Under the pieces are notes generated by a model. The model saw only the letters and a list, made by a program, of their open reading frames with translations, searched no databases and had not been told where the DNA came from. A program made the position numbers and the translations under genes. From the NCBI GenBank assembly GCA_947073545.1, contig CAMTMP010000001.1, positions 62,001-126,000 of the forward strand: 64,000 nt of DNA, given 5' to 3'. Positions 18,258-27,531 of this stretch are shown piece after piece. Origin of the DNA: an uncultured bacterium. Its GTDB lineage: Bacteria > Bacillota > Clostridia > Lachnospirales > Lachnospiraceae. Each line of letters starts with the position of its first letter. The first letter of the stretch is position 1.

Positions 18258-18548
18258 CTATTTAAACAGTCTCGCCAACAGGGATTCGCCTTTTGCGCCA
18301 TACCCTGCGGTTTCCGAATACGTAAAGCTGTCAATCCGCCCGTCGATATCCACTTCGCCTTTATCAAGGGAAAGCCTGCTTACATGCAGCTCACCGCCCC
18401 GTATCATCAGCATTCCCTGCTCTGTCTCCAGCAGAATCTCGTTCACGTCAAAGGAAAGCACATCATTTACACCTGTCAGCGCACAGGTTCTTCTGCCCGT
18501 TAGCATCAGTTTATGCGGCCGTTTACCGCCATGATTCAGATCTTCCAT
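18258..18548 (-). CDS. yabP: Sporulation protein YabP
   Basis: 96 residues from ATG 18548 (AGGAGG upstream); the track's start is 19 codons too early. The conserved core RRTCALTGVNDVLSFDVNEI and LETEQGMLMIRGGELHVSRL identifies the YabP/YqfC family, small beta-rich proteins made in the mother cell under sigma-E. It lies between rqcP and yabQ. Confidence 0.93.
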   Translation of the reverse strand: MEDLNHGGKRPHKLMLTGRRTCALTGVNDVLSFDVNEILLETEQGMLMIRGGELHVSRLSLDKGEVDIDGRIDSFTYSETAGYGAKGESLLARLFK

Positions 18549-18625
18549 ACACGCCCTCCTATACCATAAGTATGGTACTGATTCAGTGTATGTCTGCTCT
18601 TTCAAAAATATGTCTCTTTTATCCT

Positions 18626-18868
18626 TTATGTGAGATAGCGGAACAGTTCTTTCGCCTCCTCCTTGCGCACCGTCTCCTGCACGTCGAGAACTTCTACCTT
18701 CACCTCTTTGTTACCGAACTGTATTGTAATCACGTCTCCTGTCTTTACATTGGCGGACGCTTTTGCCGGTTTGTCATTAATAAGAACTCTGCCCGCATCA
18801 CAGGCCTCGTTGGCCACCGTGCGGCGTTTGATTAATCTTGACACTTTCAAATATTTATCCAGTCGCAT
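18626..18868 (-). CDS. rqcP: S4-domain ribosome quality-control protein RqcP
   Basis: 80 residues from ATG 18868 (AGGAGG five bases upstream). It is a single S4 RNA-binding domain (MRLDKYLKVSRLIKRRTVAN, GRVLINDKPAK, GDVITIQFG). RqcP (YabO) works with RqcH on stalled 50S subunits to add C-terminal alanine tails to nascent chains. The gene order next to yabP is conserved. Confidence 0.92.
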   Translation of the reverse strand: MRLDKYLKVSRLIKRRTVANEACDAGRVLINDKPAKASANVKTGDVITIQFGNKEVKVEVLDVQETVRKEEAKELFRYLT

Positions 18869-18918
18869 GTCTACCTCCTGTTTGTTCCGCTTTTTCACCG
18901 CGTTTTTTGTTCATATAG

Positions 18919-18948
18919 AAAGGCCCGTATGCAGAGCATACAGGCCTT
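18919..18948 (-). terminator. Hairpin after the HU gene
   Basis: AAGGCC...GTATGC pairs with GCATAC...GGCCTT over about 13 bp with a 3-base loop. On the minus strand it follows HU and ends in GGGCCTTTCTA, a weak terminator that may attenuate read-through into rqcP. Confidence 0.65.
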
Positions 18949-18969
18949 ATTTGTCTCCGAAAAATTCAA

Positions 18970-19245
18970 TTATGCGTTGAGCATATCCTTTAAAGCCTTA
19001 CCAGCCTTAAACTTAGGAGCCTTGGATGCTGCGATCTTCATAACGGCGCCGCTCTGAGGATTTCTGCCCTCTCTAGCCGCTCTCTTGGAAACTTCAAAAG
19101 TACCGAAGCCAACCAACTGCACCTTTCCGTCCTTCTTCAGTTCATCAGCAACCACATCCGTGAATGCCTTTAAAGCCTTTTCTGCGTCTTTCTTAGATAA
19201 GCCTGCCTGATCAGCCATTGCTGCAACTAACTCTGTCTTGTTCAT
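18970..19245 (-). CDS. hup: HU family DNA-binding protein
   Basis: 91 residues: MNKTELVAAMADQAGLSKKD, the dimer core, the VGFGTFEVSKRAAREGRNPQ DNA-binding arm and the PKFKAGKALKDMLN tail. It is the histone-like protein that bends and compacts the nucleoid. It sits in the mazG–rqcP interval, as in many Clostridia. Confidence 0.97.
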   Translation of the reverse strand: MNKTELVAAMADQAGLSKKDAEKALKAFTDVVADELKKDGKVQLVGFGTFEVSKRAAREGRNPQSGAVMKIAASKAPKFKAGKALKDMLNA

Positions 19246-19439
19246 TTGAACTCCTCCTCTTAAATGAGTTATCGTATTATTTTTAGCTCCCCTCGGAAGC
19301 GTCTATACATATTTATATCTGCTTTTACTCAGCGTGTCAAGAAAAAAATGCCTTTTTTACGGCATTTTTCGGGTTTACAGGCATCAAATTCCGATAGTTA
19401 ATTCTTTATTAATAAAATTATACCCTATTGTCAGAAAAT

Positions 19440-20144
19440 TTACTCGTATTTATCGATTAAATCTTCTATTCGGTCCGTCAATGCCTGTTCTTGTGGGATT
19501 TTCGCGATTCTGGCCACATCGCTTATCCGCAAAAGCAGATCAGATAAAAGCGATCCCACCTCTTTATTATCCGCCTGTGGCTCACAATTTTTTAACGCCT
19601 CCGCCAGTTCACAGATCGCCGCCGTATCCTGTTCAAAAGTGCTTCCCTTCTCATAGTGTTTATCTATTTTCTTCAAAACTTTAACCGCTCTCGTCAGGGA
19701 TGGCAATTCTTTTGGAATATCCTTTAAAGGCGATTCCATCCAATCCTTGTCTTTTTTCTCTTCCTTTTTAATCTCCTCCCAATTCACAAGCACTTCGTCG
19801 GGCGTATCTGCATTTCCCGTACCGAAAACGTGAGGATGCCGCCGCACCATTTTTCGGCTGACTTCATTTACCACGTCCTTCATGGTAAAAAGCCCCTCCT
19901 CGGAAGCAATCTGCGCATGCATAACGACCTGTAAAAGAACGTCTCCAAGCTCTTCTATCATATTTTCGGGGTTACCCGTCTTTTGATAAATGCGGATAGA
20001 GGCAAGCAGCTCAGCCGCCTCCTCCATCATACAGGGTTTTAAGCTGTCGTGTGTCTGCACCTTGTCCCAAGGGCAGCCGTTTTCGCCGCGAAGTGTGGCA
20101 ATGATTTGAAGAAATTCCTCGTATGTGTATTGTTTTTCGGACAT
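19440..20144 (-). CDS. mazG: Nucleoside triphosphate pyrophosphohydrolase MazG
   Basis: 234 residues. The NTP-PPase signature is present: GENGCPWDKVQTHDSLKPC, EEAAELLASI and EELGDVLLQVVMHAQIASEE, with the metal-binding acidic residues. It hydrolyses NTPs and dNTPs to monophosphates, clearing damaged nucleotides. In Bacillus the homologue YabN has an additional N-terminal methylase domain that is absent here. It heads the conserved sporulation/division block. Confidence 0.94.
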   Translation of the reverse strand: MSEKQYTYEEFLQIIATLRGENGCPWDKVQTHDSLKPCMMEEAAELLASIRIYQKTGNPENMIEELGDVLLQVVMHAQIASEEGLFTMKDVVNEVSRKMVRRHPHVFGTGNADTPDEVLVNWEEIKKEEKKDKDWMESPLKDIPKELPSLTRAVKVLKKIDKHYEKGSTFEQDTAAICELAEALKNCEPQADNKEVGSLLSDLLLRISDVARIAKIPQEQALTDRIEDLIDKYE

Positions 20145-20195
20145 GTGCGCTCCTTTATCAAAATGATGGTTTCTATGTGCCGGTACAAAGGTACA

Positions 20196-20215
20196 GCGCT
20201 CTTAAATAAGAGCGC
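20196..20215 (-). repeat. Perfect inverted repeat between PEGA gene and mazG
   Basis: GCGCTCTTA and TAAGAGCGC form a perfect 9-bp inverted repeat around AA. It lies downstream of the PEGA gene and 52 bases before the mazG start. Without a clear T-run it could be a terminator stem or an operator for mazG. Confidence 0.55.
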
Positions 20216-20235
20216 CGGCCGCTTTATGTAATATT

Positions 20236-22314
20236 TTACTTTTTAAACAGCGAGGAAAGCCATTTCCGGATCGGATGGGCTTCCTTGGAAATCACAACCG
20301 TCTCCTCTGTCAGACCATCATCTGTATCGACGTTTTCTTCTCCGGTTCCATCGGTGTTTCCCGTGCCAGTGCCGCCTGTACTGCCACCGCCTCCAGTGTT
20401 GTCACCTGTGCCATCGCCCGGATTTCCGCTTCCTCCGGTATTACCTCCTGTACCGTCGCCCGGATTTCCGCTTCCTCCGGTATTACCTCCTGTGCCGTCG
20501 TCCGGATTTCCGCTTCCTCCGGTGTTATCTCCTGTGCCGTCATCCGGATTCACGGTTCCGCCGGTGTTATCTCCTGTGCCGTCATCTGGGTTCTTGTTAT
20601 CTTCGTCTTCACCTGGCTCCGGTTCCTTGCTCTTTTCCAGCGTAAAGCTGTAATCCGCGCTCTCAGCGGCTATCTCGATCTTCTCCGTTATCGTCTCATA
20701 GCCTTCCGCCGAAATGACCACCTCATATTCGTCGTAATCAAGCTCTACCGGTTCACTGATATCTACTTCCTTTCCGTCTATGCTGACTTTGGCTTCCGCG
20801 GGAGAAACCGAAAAATTCACCTTCCCGGCAGGCTTAGGCGGCGTTCCCAGCGATCCGCTGCCGGAATTATCATCGTCGTCATCGTCTTTATTATTATTGC
20901 TGCCGCTGCTTATTTTTTCCAGCTCGGAGAAGGAATATGTCTCATCCTGTTTGGTGTTTTCAAGATAAATCGTATAAGTCTTTGTCTTATAGCCGCTCTT
21001 TTTCAGGGTGATTTCATGTCTGCCCGTGGTCTTTGTAAACCTGACAGGCGCAATGCCCACATAATTTCCGTCCAGATATACCTCAACGCCCTTCGGAGAA
21101 TCAATGTACACTTTATTATTGCTGGAACTTCCCAGCGCATTTTCGCTTACGCTGGAATCAGTATCGCTGCCGGTGCTTGGTTTATTTTCTATGGAAGTCT
21201 CCAAAGTATCCTCCCATGGAACCCGCTCTGCAGTAGTAGAATTGCCGCTGATGGAATCGCTGCCGTCATCCTTACGGCTTTCCTCCAATTTAAAGGAAAT
21301 GGTCGCATACTCTGAACCTACCTGAATATGTCTGGTCAGGGTATCGTAACCGCTCGCTTCCGCCTGCACTTGATGAATCCCGTACTTTAACTCAACAACC
21401 TGACTGATATCCACAGGTTTGCCGTCCACACTGACCTTTGCGCTCTCCGGCTCCACCGTAAAAAGAATTTTCCCGACGGCGTCTTCCGCGATTTCCAAAT
21501 CGCTCACATCGAGCACGACTTCCTTATCCCGCTCTACCGTCACTTCTTTCACACAACCTATATTGTTGTTGGACAACACTACCTGATAACTGCCCTCGGG
21601 TACTGTTAAAAGCATGTCCTCTTTGATCTGGCGGATCACGCTGTTGCCCACCTCAATCCAGCCGCCTAAAAGGGGCTGGTCATTTTTCAGACGCAGATAT
21701 CCGTGTCCTTTATCCACACTTACACTGTAAATCTTATGATCGATGCCGGAGATCGTAACCACGTCCTGCGACACCACTTCGCCCGCCTCCACACGACGGC
21801 CCTCCGACAAAACAACGGCGCCGTCAGGCAGAGAATACATCTGGGAACCGATGCTGGCCGTTCTGTTCGCGCCCGCCAGATCATAGTTATTTATCTTATC
21901 ATAAACCCAGGCTTGCGGAGACCGCTGGATGCTGGCAATCTTTTTCTTTCCTTTTAAGAAAGTGACATCCACCACATCCCCCGCCTTAATCTGGGAAATG
22001 CTCATGGGGCCGTCGTATTTATCCTTCACATAGGTAGTACCGTCATAATAGAGGGTATACTGCTTGCCCGTATCCATATTGATGAGGGACACCGCTTTGT
22101 TATCCGTATCCGTAGACAGGACAACCGCCGTGTCCGCAGAATCATAACTTCCCACAGTGGAAAGCGTAAATCCGGTGTCAATCACATCCGGTTTTCCGTT
22201 TTTATCCTTGGCCTTTCCTATGTTGCTGGCCTCCGAAGTACAGCCTGTCAGGACAAGCGCCGCCAGTGTCAGCACCGTAACAGCCTTGGAAATTCTTCTG
22301 TGCATCCTAATCAT
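20236..22314 (-). CDS. PEGA-domain lipoprotein with Gly/Asn/Asp repeat linker
   Basis: 692 residues; ATG 22314 has GGAG upstream. A lipoprotein signal (lipobox LVLTGC) is followed by a beta-rich region (about 35–280) and at least three PEGA-type units: FTVEPESAKVSVDGKPVDIS, VYIDSPKGVEVYLDGNYVG and FSVSPAEAKVSIDGKEVDIS. A tract of five 14-residue repeats (NPDDGTGDNTGGSG-like) lies near residues 575–645, and a basic end (WLSSLFKK) closes the protein. PEGA domains are beta-sandwiches on surface proteins, often tied to wall or S-layer binding. It is probably surface-displayed; function unknown. Confidence 0.85.
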   Translation of the reverse strand: MIRMHRRISKAVTVLTLAALVLTGCTSEASNIGKAKDKNGKPDVIDTGFTLSTVGSYDSADTAVVLSTDTDNKAVSLINMDTGKQYTLYYDGTTYVKDKYDGPMSISQIKAGDVVDVTFLKGKKKIASIQRSPQAWVYDKINNYDLAGANRTASIGSQMYSLPDGAVVLSEGRRVEAGEVVSQDVVTISGIDHKIYSVSVDKGHGYLRLKNDQPLLGGWIEVGNSVIRQIKEDMLLTVPEGSYQVVLSNNNIGCVKEVTVERDKEVVLDVSDLEIAEDAVGKILFTVEPESAKVSVDGKPVDISQVVELKYGIHQVQAEASGYDTLTRHIQVGSEYATISFKLEESRKDDGSDSISGNSTTAERVPWEDTLETSIENKPSTGSDTDSSVSENALGSSSNNKVYIDSPKGVEVYLDGNYVGIAPVRFTKTTGRHEITLKKSGYKTKTYTIYLENTKQDETYSFSELEKISSGSNNNKDDDDDDNSGSGSLGTPPKPAGKVNFSVSPAEAKVSIDGKEVDISEPVELDYDEYEVVISAEGYETITEKIEIAAESADYSFTLEKSKEPEPGEDEDNKNPDDGTGDNTGGTVNPDDGTGDNTGGSGNPDDGTGGNTGGSGNPGDGTGGNTGGSGNPGDGTGDNTGGGGSTGGTGTGNTDGTGEENVDTDDGLTEETVVISKEAHPIRKWLSSLFKK
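20383..20592 (-). repeat. Five tandem 42-bp repeats inside the PEGA gene
   Basis: Five in-frame copies of a 42-bp unit encode NP(D/G)DGTG(D/G)NTGG plus two residues. Copies are nearly identical at the DNA level (shared segments such as GGATTTCCGCTTCCTCCGGT on the plus strand), so copy number is likely to vary between strains. Confidence 0.9.
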
Positions 22315-22341
22315 TTTCTACTCCATTTCTACGTCGATTTC

Positions 22342-23328
22342 TTACGACACACAGGACGGAAACGCACTCTTTAAAAAGAGCTGTTTTTCTCTCTCCTGTG
22401 CAAACAATTTCTCTGTTTTTTCCATGTTCCGCCCGGGAATCCATGCCTTGCCGCTGTTATAATAGAAGTTCGCGATTTTCCAGAACTTCTCCGGATAGGC
22501 AAAGCGAAAATAAAGCTGTCTGTAATCCCGTTCACTTAAAGGTCTCACTTCATTATACCCCGAAAGAAGCATATCACCAAGCGGCTGCGACCAGTTATTT
22601 TTTTCCAATAGCTTGCGCATAAACAGATACAGATCCCGAACGGGATAATCCCTGATGCACTTCTCAAAATTGACGAGTACACTACCCCTTTCGGTCTGTA
22701 TGATATTGTGATACTGGTAATCGCCGTGGCACACAACGGAGGCGGTATAAGAATCCTCCTCATAGGCATAATAACTCAAATCCCCTGTAATTTGCAAGGC
22801 AATATCCATAAAATAGTCATAATGTTTCATCAAATAGATCTCAAAATCGGTTTTCTGGCTCTTTTCCCGCAAAAATTTCCGCACCTTTTTCAACTCGCGG
22901 TTATGCTTTTCATACTCATTTTCCACATGAAAGACGGGCTGTTCCTCCAGAATTTCACAACCGGAAAGATCACAGACGCCGTGCAGGCGCGCCAGCGTAT
23001 CCACCGCATGACGGCATTCCTGCGGATTCCTGTGATCGCACTCCCTGCCCTCACAGTAAGTCTTTACAATATAGGCCGTCCTGTCCTGATCGCGGACAAT
23101 CAGCTCGTCTTCTTTTGTCCGCAGGATCGTCTCCGCCCGCACTACGCCGCTTTCCCGGATATGATTCAGCAAATAATCCTGAAAGCCGACCTTCTCCGCC
23201 GGACCGCTATATTCCTTCATAATGAGCAGACCCCGATCCGAATCGCAGAGAATCGCTCCACGGCCTTTCCATGTACGGCGCACCTCTATCTCATAATTCT
23301 CTAATAAACTGACAGCTCTGTCGTTCAC
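22342..23328 (-). CDS. CotS-family spore coat protein kinase-like
   Basis: 328 residues with a kinase-like fold of the CotS/APH type. ILCDSDRGLLIMKEY sits in the N-lobe, and SVVCHGDYQYHNII carries the catalytic-loop HGDxxxxN. The following metal-binding position reads LVNFEKC, with Asn where active kinases have Asp. The C-terminal FRFAYPEKFWKIANFYYNS is characteristic of CotS proteins. CotS proteins are spore coat components; CotH-like coat kinases are a separate family. The Asn substitution suggests weak or no phosphotransfer, though I do not know how common it is in Clostridial CotS. It follows the PEGA gene's start divergence-free on the same strand. Confidence 0.85.
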   Translation of the reverse strand: MNDRAVSLLENYEIEVRRTWKGRGAILCDSDRGLLIMKEYSGPAEKVGFQDYLLNHIRESGVVRAETILRTKEDELIVRDQDRTAYIVKTYCEGRECDHRNPQECRHAVDTLARLHGVCDLSGCEILEEQPVFHVENEYEKHNRELKKVRKFLREKSQKTDFEIYLMKHYDYFMDIALQITGDLSYYAYEEDSYTASVVCHGDYQYHNIIQTERGSVLVNFEKCIRDYPVRDLYLFMRKLLEKNNWSQPLGDMLLSGYNEVRPLSERDYRQLYFRFAYPEKFWKIANFYYNSGKAWIPGRNMEKTEKLFAQEREKQLFLKSAFPSCVS

Positions 23329-23387
23329 AAAAAATACCCCCCGCCTGACTCTGACTGTTACATCTTATGAACGGCAGGGGATTTTCA

Positions 23388-24713
23388 TTACACTTCTTTA
23401 TACAGTTTTAAAAGATTCTCTCTCGTATTGAGAGACGGATCGTCAAGCACCCTTTCTAAAAGCGCGGACAGCGTCTCCCCGATCTGCCTTCCGGGCGGCA
23501 TCCCCTCGGCAATCAGGTCATTTCCGGAAATGGCCAGATCTTTGAGCGTAACCGCATCCTTTCGGGCCGTAATTTCCCTGTACAGCGCTTCTATGTAGGC
23601 TATTTTTTCCAGCTTTTCCTTTCGCATGTAATCGCTCTGGGCCGCGATATCGGCGCGCCGAACAATGAAAATCATAGCGAAAATATCTTCCCCCATGCGG
23701 TTGACGGCCCGTCTGACGCCAGCCTCTGTAGCCACAATATCGTAATCGTGGTATAATACCAGCTTTGTCACCTTGTCAATCGTATCGTTGTCAAACTTTA
23801 AACGCCGCATAACCTTTCTGGTAATTTTTTCTCCCTCGAAGGGATGCCTTTTATTATGGGTTGTCCCGTCCGGGTCAACAGTCAGAGTCTGCGGCTTTCC
23901 GATATCATGAAACAGCATGCCAAGCCGCAGCACTTTTTCCGGCTCCACGCCGAGCATGGAGTGCAGAATATGTTCCCCCACATTGTAGCAGTGATGCTTA
24001 TGTCTCTGCGGGGTTTTCATGCAGAGGTCAAATTCCGGCAAAATCTGTGCTGTAATACCAAGCTCGTAAGCGGTCCGCAGATAATCGGGATGGGGAGAAG
24101 TCACCAATTTCACAAGCTCCACCTGAATCCGTTCCGCGCTGATTTTCTGTAAATTCGGTGCAAGTGCCTTGATCGCCTCACCGGTAGATTCCTCAATCTG
24201 ATATCCGAGCTTTGCGGAAAACCGCACCGCCCTAAGCATACGCAGGGCGTCCTCCTCAAACCGCTCCTTCGCTTCCCCCACACAGCGGATCACCTGCTTT
24301 TCTATGTCCGCCAGTCCGCCGTATAGATCCGCCAGTCCGCTCCTGTCATTGTAAGCCATGGCGTTTATGGTAAAATCACGCCGCCGCAGATCTTCTTTTA
24401 AACTGGCGGTAAAAGTCACTTCCGTGGGATGCCTGCCATCCTCATAGGCGCCGTCGATACGGTAAGTGGTCACCTCAAAGCCTTCTCCTCCCAAAAGAAC
24501 CGTTACGGTCCCGTGCTTAATCCCCGTGTCAACGGTTCTTGTAAAAAGATGTTTTATTTCCTCCGGCTTTGCTGAAGTGGTAATATCCCAATCGTCCGGC
24601 ATCCTGCCGAGTACGCAGTCCCGAATACAACCGCCCACCGCGTACGCCTCATACCCCGCCTCTTCCAGCGTATTTATGATGTTATGCACTTTGGCAGGCA
24701 ATTGTATCCGCAT
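23388..24713 (-). CDS. cca: CCA tRNA nucleotidyltransferase
   Basis: 441 residues. The class II nucleotidyltransferase head has GGCIRD (27–32) and the catalytic pair Asp41/Asp43 in DDWDITT. The flexible loop and DLRRRDFTINAMAY follow, and then an HD domain (MLFHDIGKPQT). It adds or repairs the CCA end of tRNAs. The tRNA-Pro and tRNA-Arg sequences in this window carry no encoded CCA, so this activity is needed. The HD region is typical of Firmicute Cca enzymes. Confidence 0.96.
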   Translation of the reverse strand: MRIQLPAKVHNIINTLEEAGYEAYAVGGCIRDCVLGRMPDDWDITTSAKPEEIKHLFTRTVDTGIKHGTVTVLLGGEGFEVTTYRIDGAYEDGRHPTEVTFTASLKEDLRRRDFTINAMAYNDRSGLADLYGGLADIEKQVIRCVGEAKERFEEDALRMLRAVRFSAKLGYQIEESTGEAIKALAPNLQKISAERIQVELVKLVTSPHPDYLRTAYELGITAQILPEFDLCMKTPQRHKHHCYNVGEHILHSMLGVEPEKVLRLGMLFHDIGKPQTLTVDPDGTTHNKRHPFEGEKITRKVMRRLKFDNDTIDKVTKLVLYHDYDIVATEAGVRRAVNRMGEDIFAMIFIVRRADIAAQSDYMRKEKLEKIAYIEALYREITARKDAVTLKDLAISGNDLIAEGMPPGRQIGETLSALLERVLDDPSLNTRENLLKLYKEV

Positions 24714-24749
24714 AAGAAACTCCTTACTTACTTTTTCAAGGGCCTTGGT

Positions 24750-24986
24750 TTATCCGATACCCGGCCCTTTAAAAATCTGATTTACATCTTCGAGATGGAG
24801 ATCCGGTTCCTCGTCCTTAGCGAGCGAACTCACCAGATTGTCCATCTCTTTTTTCGACATGACGCTCCGGCTTCTCTCCACAAACTCCTTCTTCTCATCA
24901 TCGCTCATATCCGCAAAGCGGTCCATAGCCGCGCGGTTGGTCGCAAATGCTAACCCTAGCCCGACAGGCAACGTATTATAATCCAT
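24750..24986 (-). CDS. Small hypothetical protein
   Basis: 78 residues from ATG 24986 (GGGTGGAAGAA precedes it): MDYNTLPVGLGLAFATNRAA, then an acidic helical region (MSDDEKKEFVERSRSVMSKK) and the tail NQIFKGPGIG. It is soluble with no signal or membrane helix. It lies just upstream of cca on the same strand. Codon use resembles the neighbours, so I treat it as real; I do not recognise its function. Confidence 0.7.
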   Translation of the reverse strand: MDYNTLPVGLGLAFATNRAAMDRFADMSDDEKKEFVERSRSVMSKKEMDNLVSSLAKDEEPDLHLEDVNQIFKGPGIG

Positions 24987-25126
24987 TTCTTCCACCCTTT
25001 CTACCTTTTGATCCAAACCATTTCGCCGAAATACCCTGTACCGGGCAATCTTTTCCGAACGAATCGTTCTACAACCAGCATGTACAGCAGAGTAGAGAAA
25101 TATGCAAATGATAAGCGGTTTTCACG

Positions 25127-27364
25127 TCAGTTAAGCGTCGCGATGCCCCGCAGTCTGATATCTTGGCAGGATGCACCTACCAAAATTTCATAGTCGCCCG
25201 CATCCGCAATAAATTTGTGTAACTGGACGTCGAAATGCATAAACGTTTCCTGCTTCAAAGTCAAAGAAACCTTTTTCAAACGCCCCGCTTCCAATTCTAC
25301 CTTGGCAAAGGCTTTCAATTCCTTATCCGGCCTGTCCACCTGTGCCGCAATGGGTGCAATATAGATCTGTACGATTTCCGCACCTGCCCGCTTTCCGACA
25401 TTTTTGACCGAAAAAGTCAACTTAACATCCTTCCCTTTCTCCGCCTTCAGCGTAAGTCCGCCGTACTCAAAATTCGTGTAGGAAAGCCCGTGTCCGAAGC
25501 AAAAAGCCGGTGTCAGATGCTGCCTGTCATAATGGCGGTAGCCACAGTATAAACCTTCCTCCAGTGTAATTTTATCCCATGCGCCTGACTGCCCGTTCTT
25601 TGCCGTCGCACAGTCTTCGTATTTTTGCGGGAAAGTTTCCGCCAATTTTCCGGACGGATTTACCTCGCCGAAAATAATGTTTGCAAACGCGTTTCCCGTC
25701 TCCATCCCCGCATAATAGCTCCACAAAATTGCCTGCGCTTTATCCCGCCAAGGCATTTCCACAGGGGAACCGCCCACAAAAGTGATAATGGTATCTTTCC
25801 TGACTTTTAAAAGTTCCTCAATCAAAAGATCCTGTTCGTAAGGCAGCTTCATGTCCGATCTGTCAAATCCCTCGCTGTCATAATCGTGATTCAAACCGCC
25901 CACGAAAATCACCGCATCGGCATCCTTAGCCAAAGCGATCGCCTGTTTAAACAGTTCCGGATTCTTTTCGTGAATCTCCGCCTTATCCCGCTCGATCTGC
26001 GTTAGCCTTTCCTGCTCGCCCTTGATATGTTCCTCGTTTTCACCCAATTCATTTCTGACCATCTGTCCCACCGTGTTGTTTTTCAGCTCATCCAGACTTG
26101 CCGCCTGCCAGTTCGTCTCAAACGTCTTCGGTTTTACCGGTACATAGTAGCCCGGCGCATACGCCACCTTTATGTTTCCTCCCAGATACATTTTCAGACC
26201 CGCCAGCGGGGAAATTTCGTAGAGAGCTTTGATCTCCGCACTGCCGCCGCCATCGGAATGCACTTTGGCCGCATTCACGCCAATCACCGCAAGTTTTTTA
26301 ATCTTTTTCGCATCCAAAGGCAGCGCATGATTCTCATTTTTCAGCAAAACCATGGACTCTTCCGCCGTGCGCCGGATCGCCTCACGGTGTTCCGGCAAAT
26401 TGTACGCGCCCTTCTCTCTCGTATCCTTCTTAGCGCCAATCATCTTCAAACGATACATCATGCGCAACAGATTTCTTACTTTGGCATCCACCGCGTCCTC
26501 GGATATCTCACCCTTTTTTATGGATTCCTTTAAAGGATTAGCCAGCTTGTACTCGTCAAAATCCGAGAATATCGACATTTCCAGATCCATGGAACACGCT
26601 GCAGCCTCTTTCGTGCTGTGCACGGCGCCCCAATCGCTGATCACTGTACCGTCAAATCCCCACTCCTCCCGCAAAATCCGATCTAAAAGGGTTTTGCTCT
26701 CACAGCAGTAGGCGCCGTTTATCTTATTGTAAGCGCCCATAACAGAGTAAGCGCAGCCCTCCTGCACCGCAGCCTTGAACGCAGGCAGATAAAGCTCGTA
26801 AAGCGTCCGCTCGTCGATCGTCTCATCCACAAACAGACGGCCCGTCTCCTGTACATTGGCTGCGAAATGTTTCACACATGCCGCCACGTCATTTTTCTGC
26901 ACACTCTGTATAAAAGGCACAACAAGCGCTGCCGTCAGCGCCGGGTCTTCGCTCATGTATTCAAAGTTCCGGCCGCAGAGTGGATCTCTCTTGATATTGA
27001 TGCCCGGCGCCAAAATCACATCCTTGCCACGCCCCCTGGCCTCCGCGCCGAGTACATGTCCCATTTTCCGGGCAAGATCCGTATTCCATGAAGAGGCCAG
27101 CGCGCTGTTGCTTGGAAGATAGGAAACCATATCATCCTGATTGCCCGCGGGAATCCATCTGTCGTCCATAAATTCCGCACGCACACCCATAGGCCCGTCC
27201 GAAGTTTCAATTGCCGGAATCCCCAGCCTCTCTACCGCACCGGAACGGAAAAGAGAAGCGCCGTGGATCATGGTGATTTTTTCATCCAGAGTAAGTTTCT
27301 TCACCAGATTATCGATCTCTTTCTCCCTCTTTTTTTCATTCTTCTTTTCGCTCTTTTTCAACAT
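25127..27364 (-). CDS. GH3 beta-glucosidase / beta-xylosidase family
   Basis: 745 residues. GH3 N-domain motifs ETSDGPMGVRAE, CVKHFAANVQE and VMGAYNKINGAYCCES are present, with nucleophile Asp244 in VISDWGAVHS. The (alpha/beta)6 domain and a C-terminal fibronectin-like domain (LTFSVKNVGKRAGAEIVQIY) complete the enzyme. It lacks a signal peptide and begins with a Lys/Glu-rich stretch (KKSEKKNEKKREKE). It cleaves terminal beta-linked glucose (or xylose) from imported oligosaccharides; specificity cannot be read by eye. AGGAGG lies upstream. It is monocistronic in appearance. Confidence 0.94.
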   Translation of the reverse strand: MLKKSEKKNEKKREKEIDNLVKKLTLDEKITMIHGASLFRSGAVERLGIPAIETSDGPMGVRAEFMDDRWIPAGNQDDMVSYLPSNSALASSWNTDLARKMGHVLGAEARGRGKDVILAPGINIKRDPLCGRNFEYMSEDPALTAALVVPFIQSVQKNDVAACVKHFAANVQETGRLFVDETIDERTLYELYLPAFKAAVQEGCAYSVMGAYNKINGAYCCESKTLLDRILREEWGFDGTVISDWGAVHSTKEAAACSMDLEMSIFSDFDEYKLANPLKESIKKGEISEDAVDAKVRNLLRMMYRLKMIGAKKDTREKGAYNLPEHREAIRRTAEESMVLLKNENHALPLDAKKIKKLAVIGVNAAKVHSDGGGSAEIKALYEISPLAGLKMYLGGNIKVAYAPGYYVPVKPKTFETNWQAASLDELKNNTVGQMVRNELGENEEHIKGEQERLTQIERDKAEIHEKNPELFKQAIALAKDADAVIFVGGLNHDYDSEGFDRSDMKLPYEQDLLIEELLKVRKDTIITFVGGSPVEMPWRDKAQAILWSYYAGMETGNAFANIIFGEVNPSGKLAETFPQKYEDCATAKNGQSGAWDKITLEEGLYCGYRHYDRQHLTPAFCFGHGLSYTNFEYGGLTLKAEKGKDVKLTFSVKNVGKRAGAEIVQIYIAPIAAQVDRPDKELKAFAKVELEAGRLKKVSLTLKQETFMHFDVQLHKFIADAGDYEILVGASCQDIRLRGIATLN

Positions 27365-27531
27365 ACCGTGGTATCCTCCTGTCTGTTTGCGCTAAAACAT
27401 CTACAAAAGCGGCGGCACATCCATATGGACATACCGCCTGTCTGCTCAACTTCCATATTAAGGTAAGTATAACGGGAAATTCCCCGAGTTACAATTCCCT
27501 TTTTGTACTTTATAACGCATTTCGGAACAAG

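Noticed and set aside
20383-20592. Tandem repeats considered as a CRISPR array
   Set aside because: Units are contiguous without spacers and lie in frame inside a coding gene.
20275-21315. 346-residue plus-strand ORF opposite the PEGA gene
   Set aside because: Shadow of repetitive coding sequence; its repeats mirror the PEGA linker.
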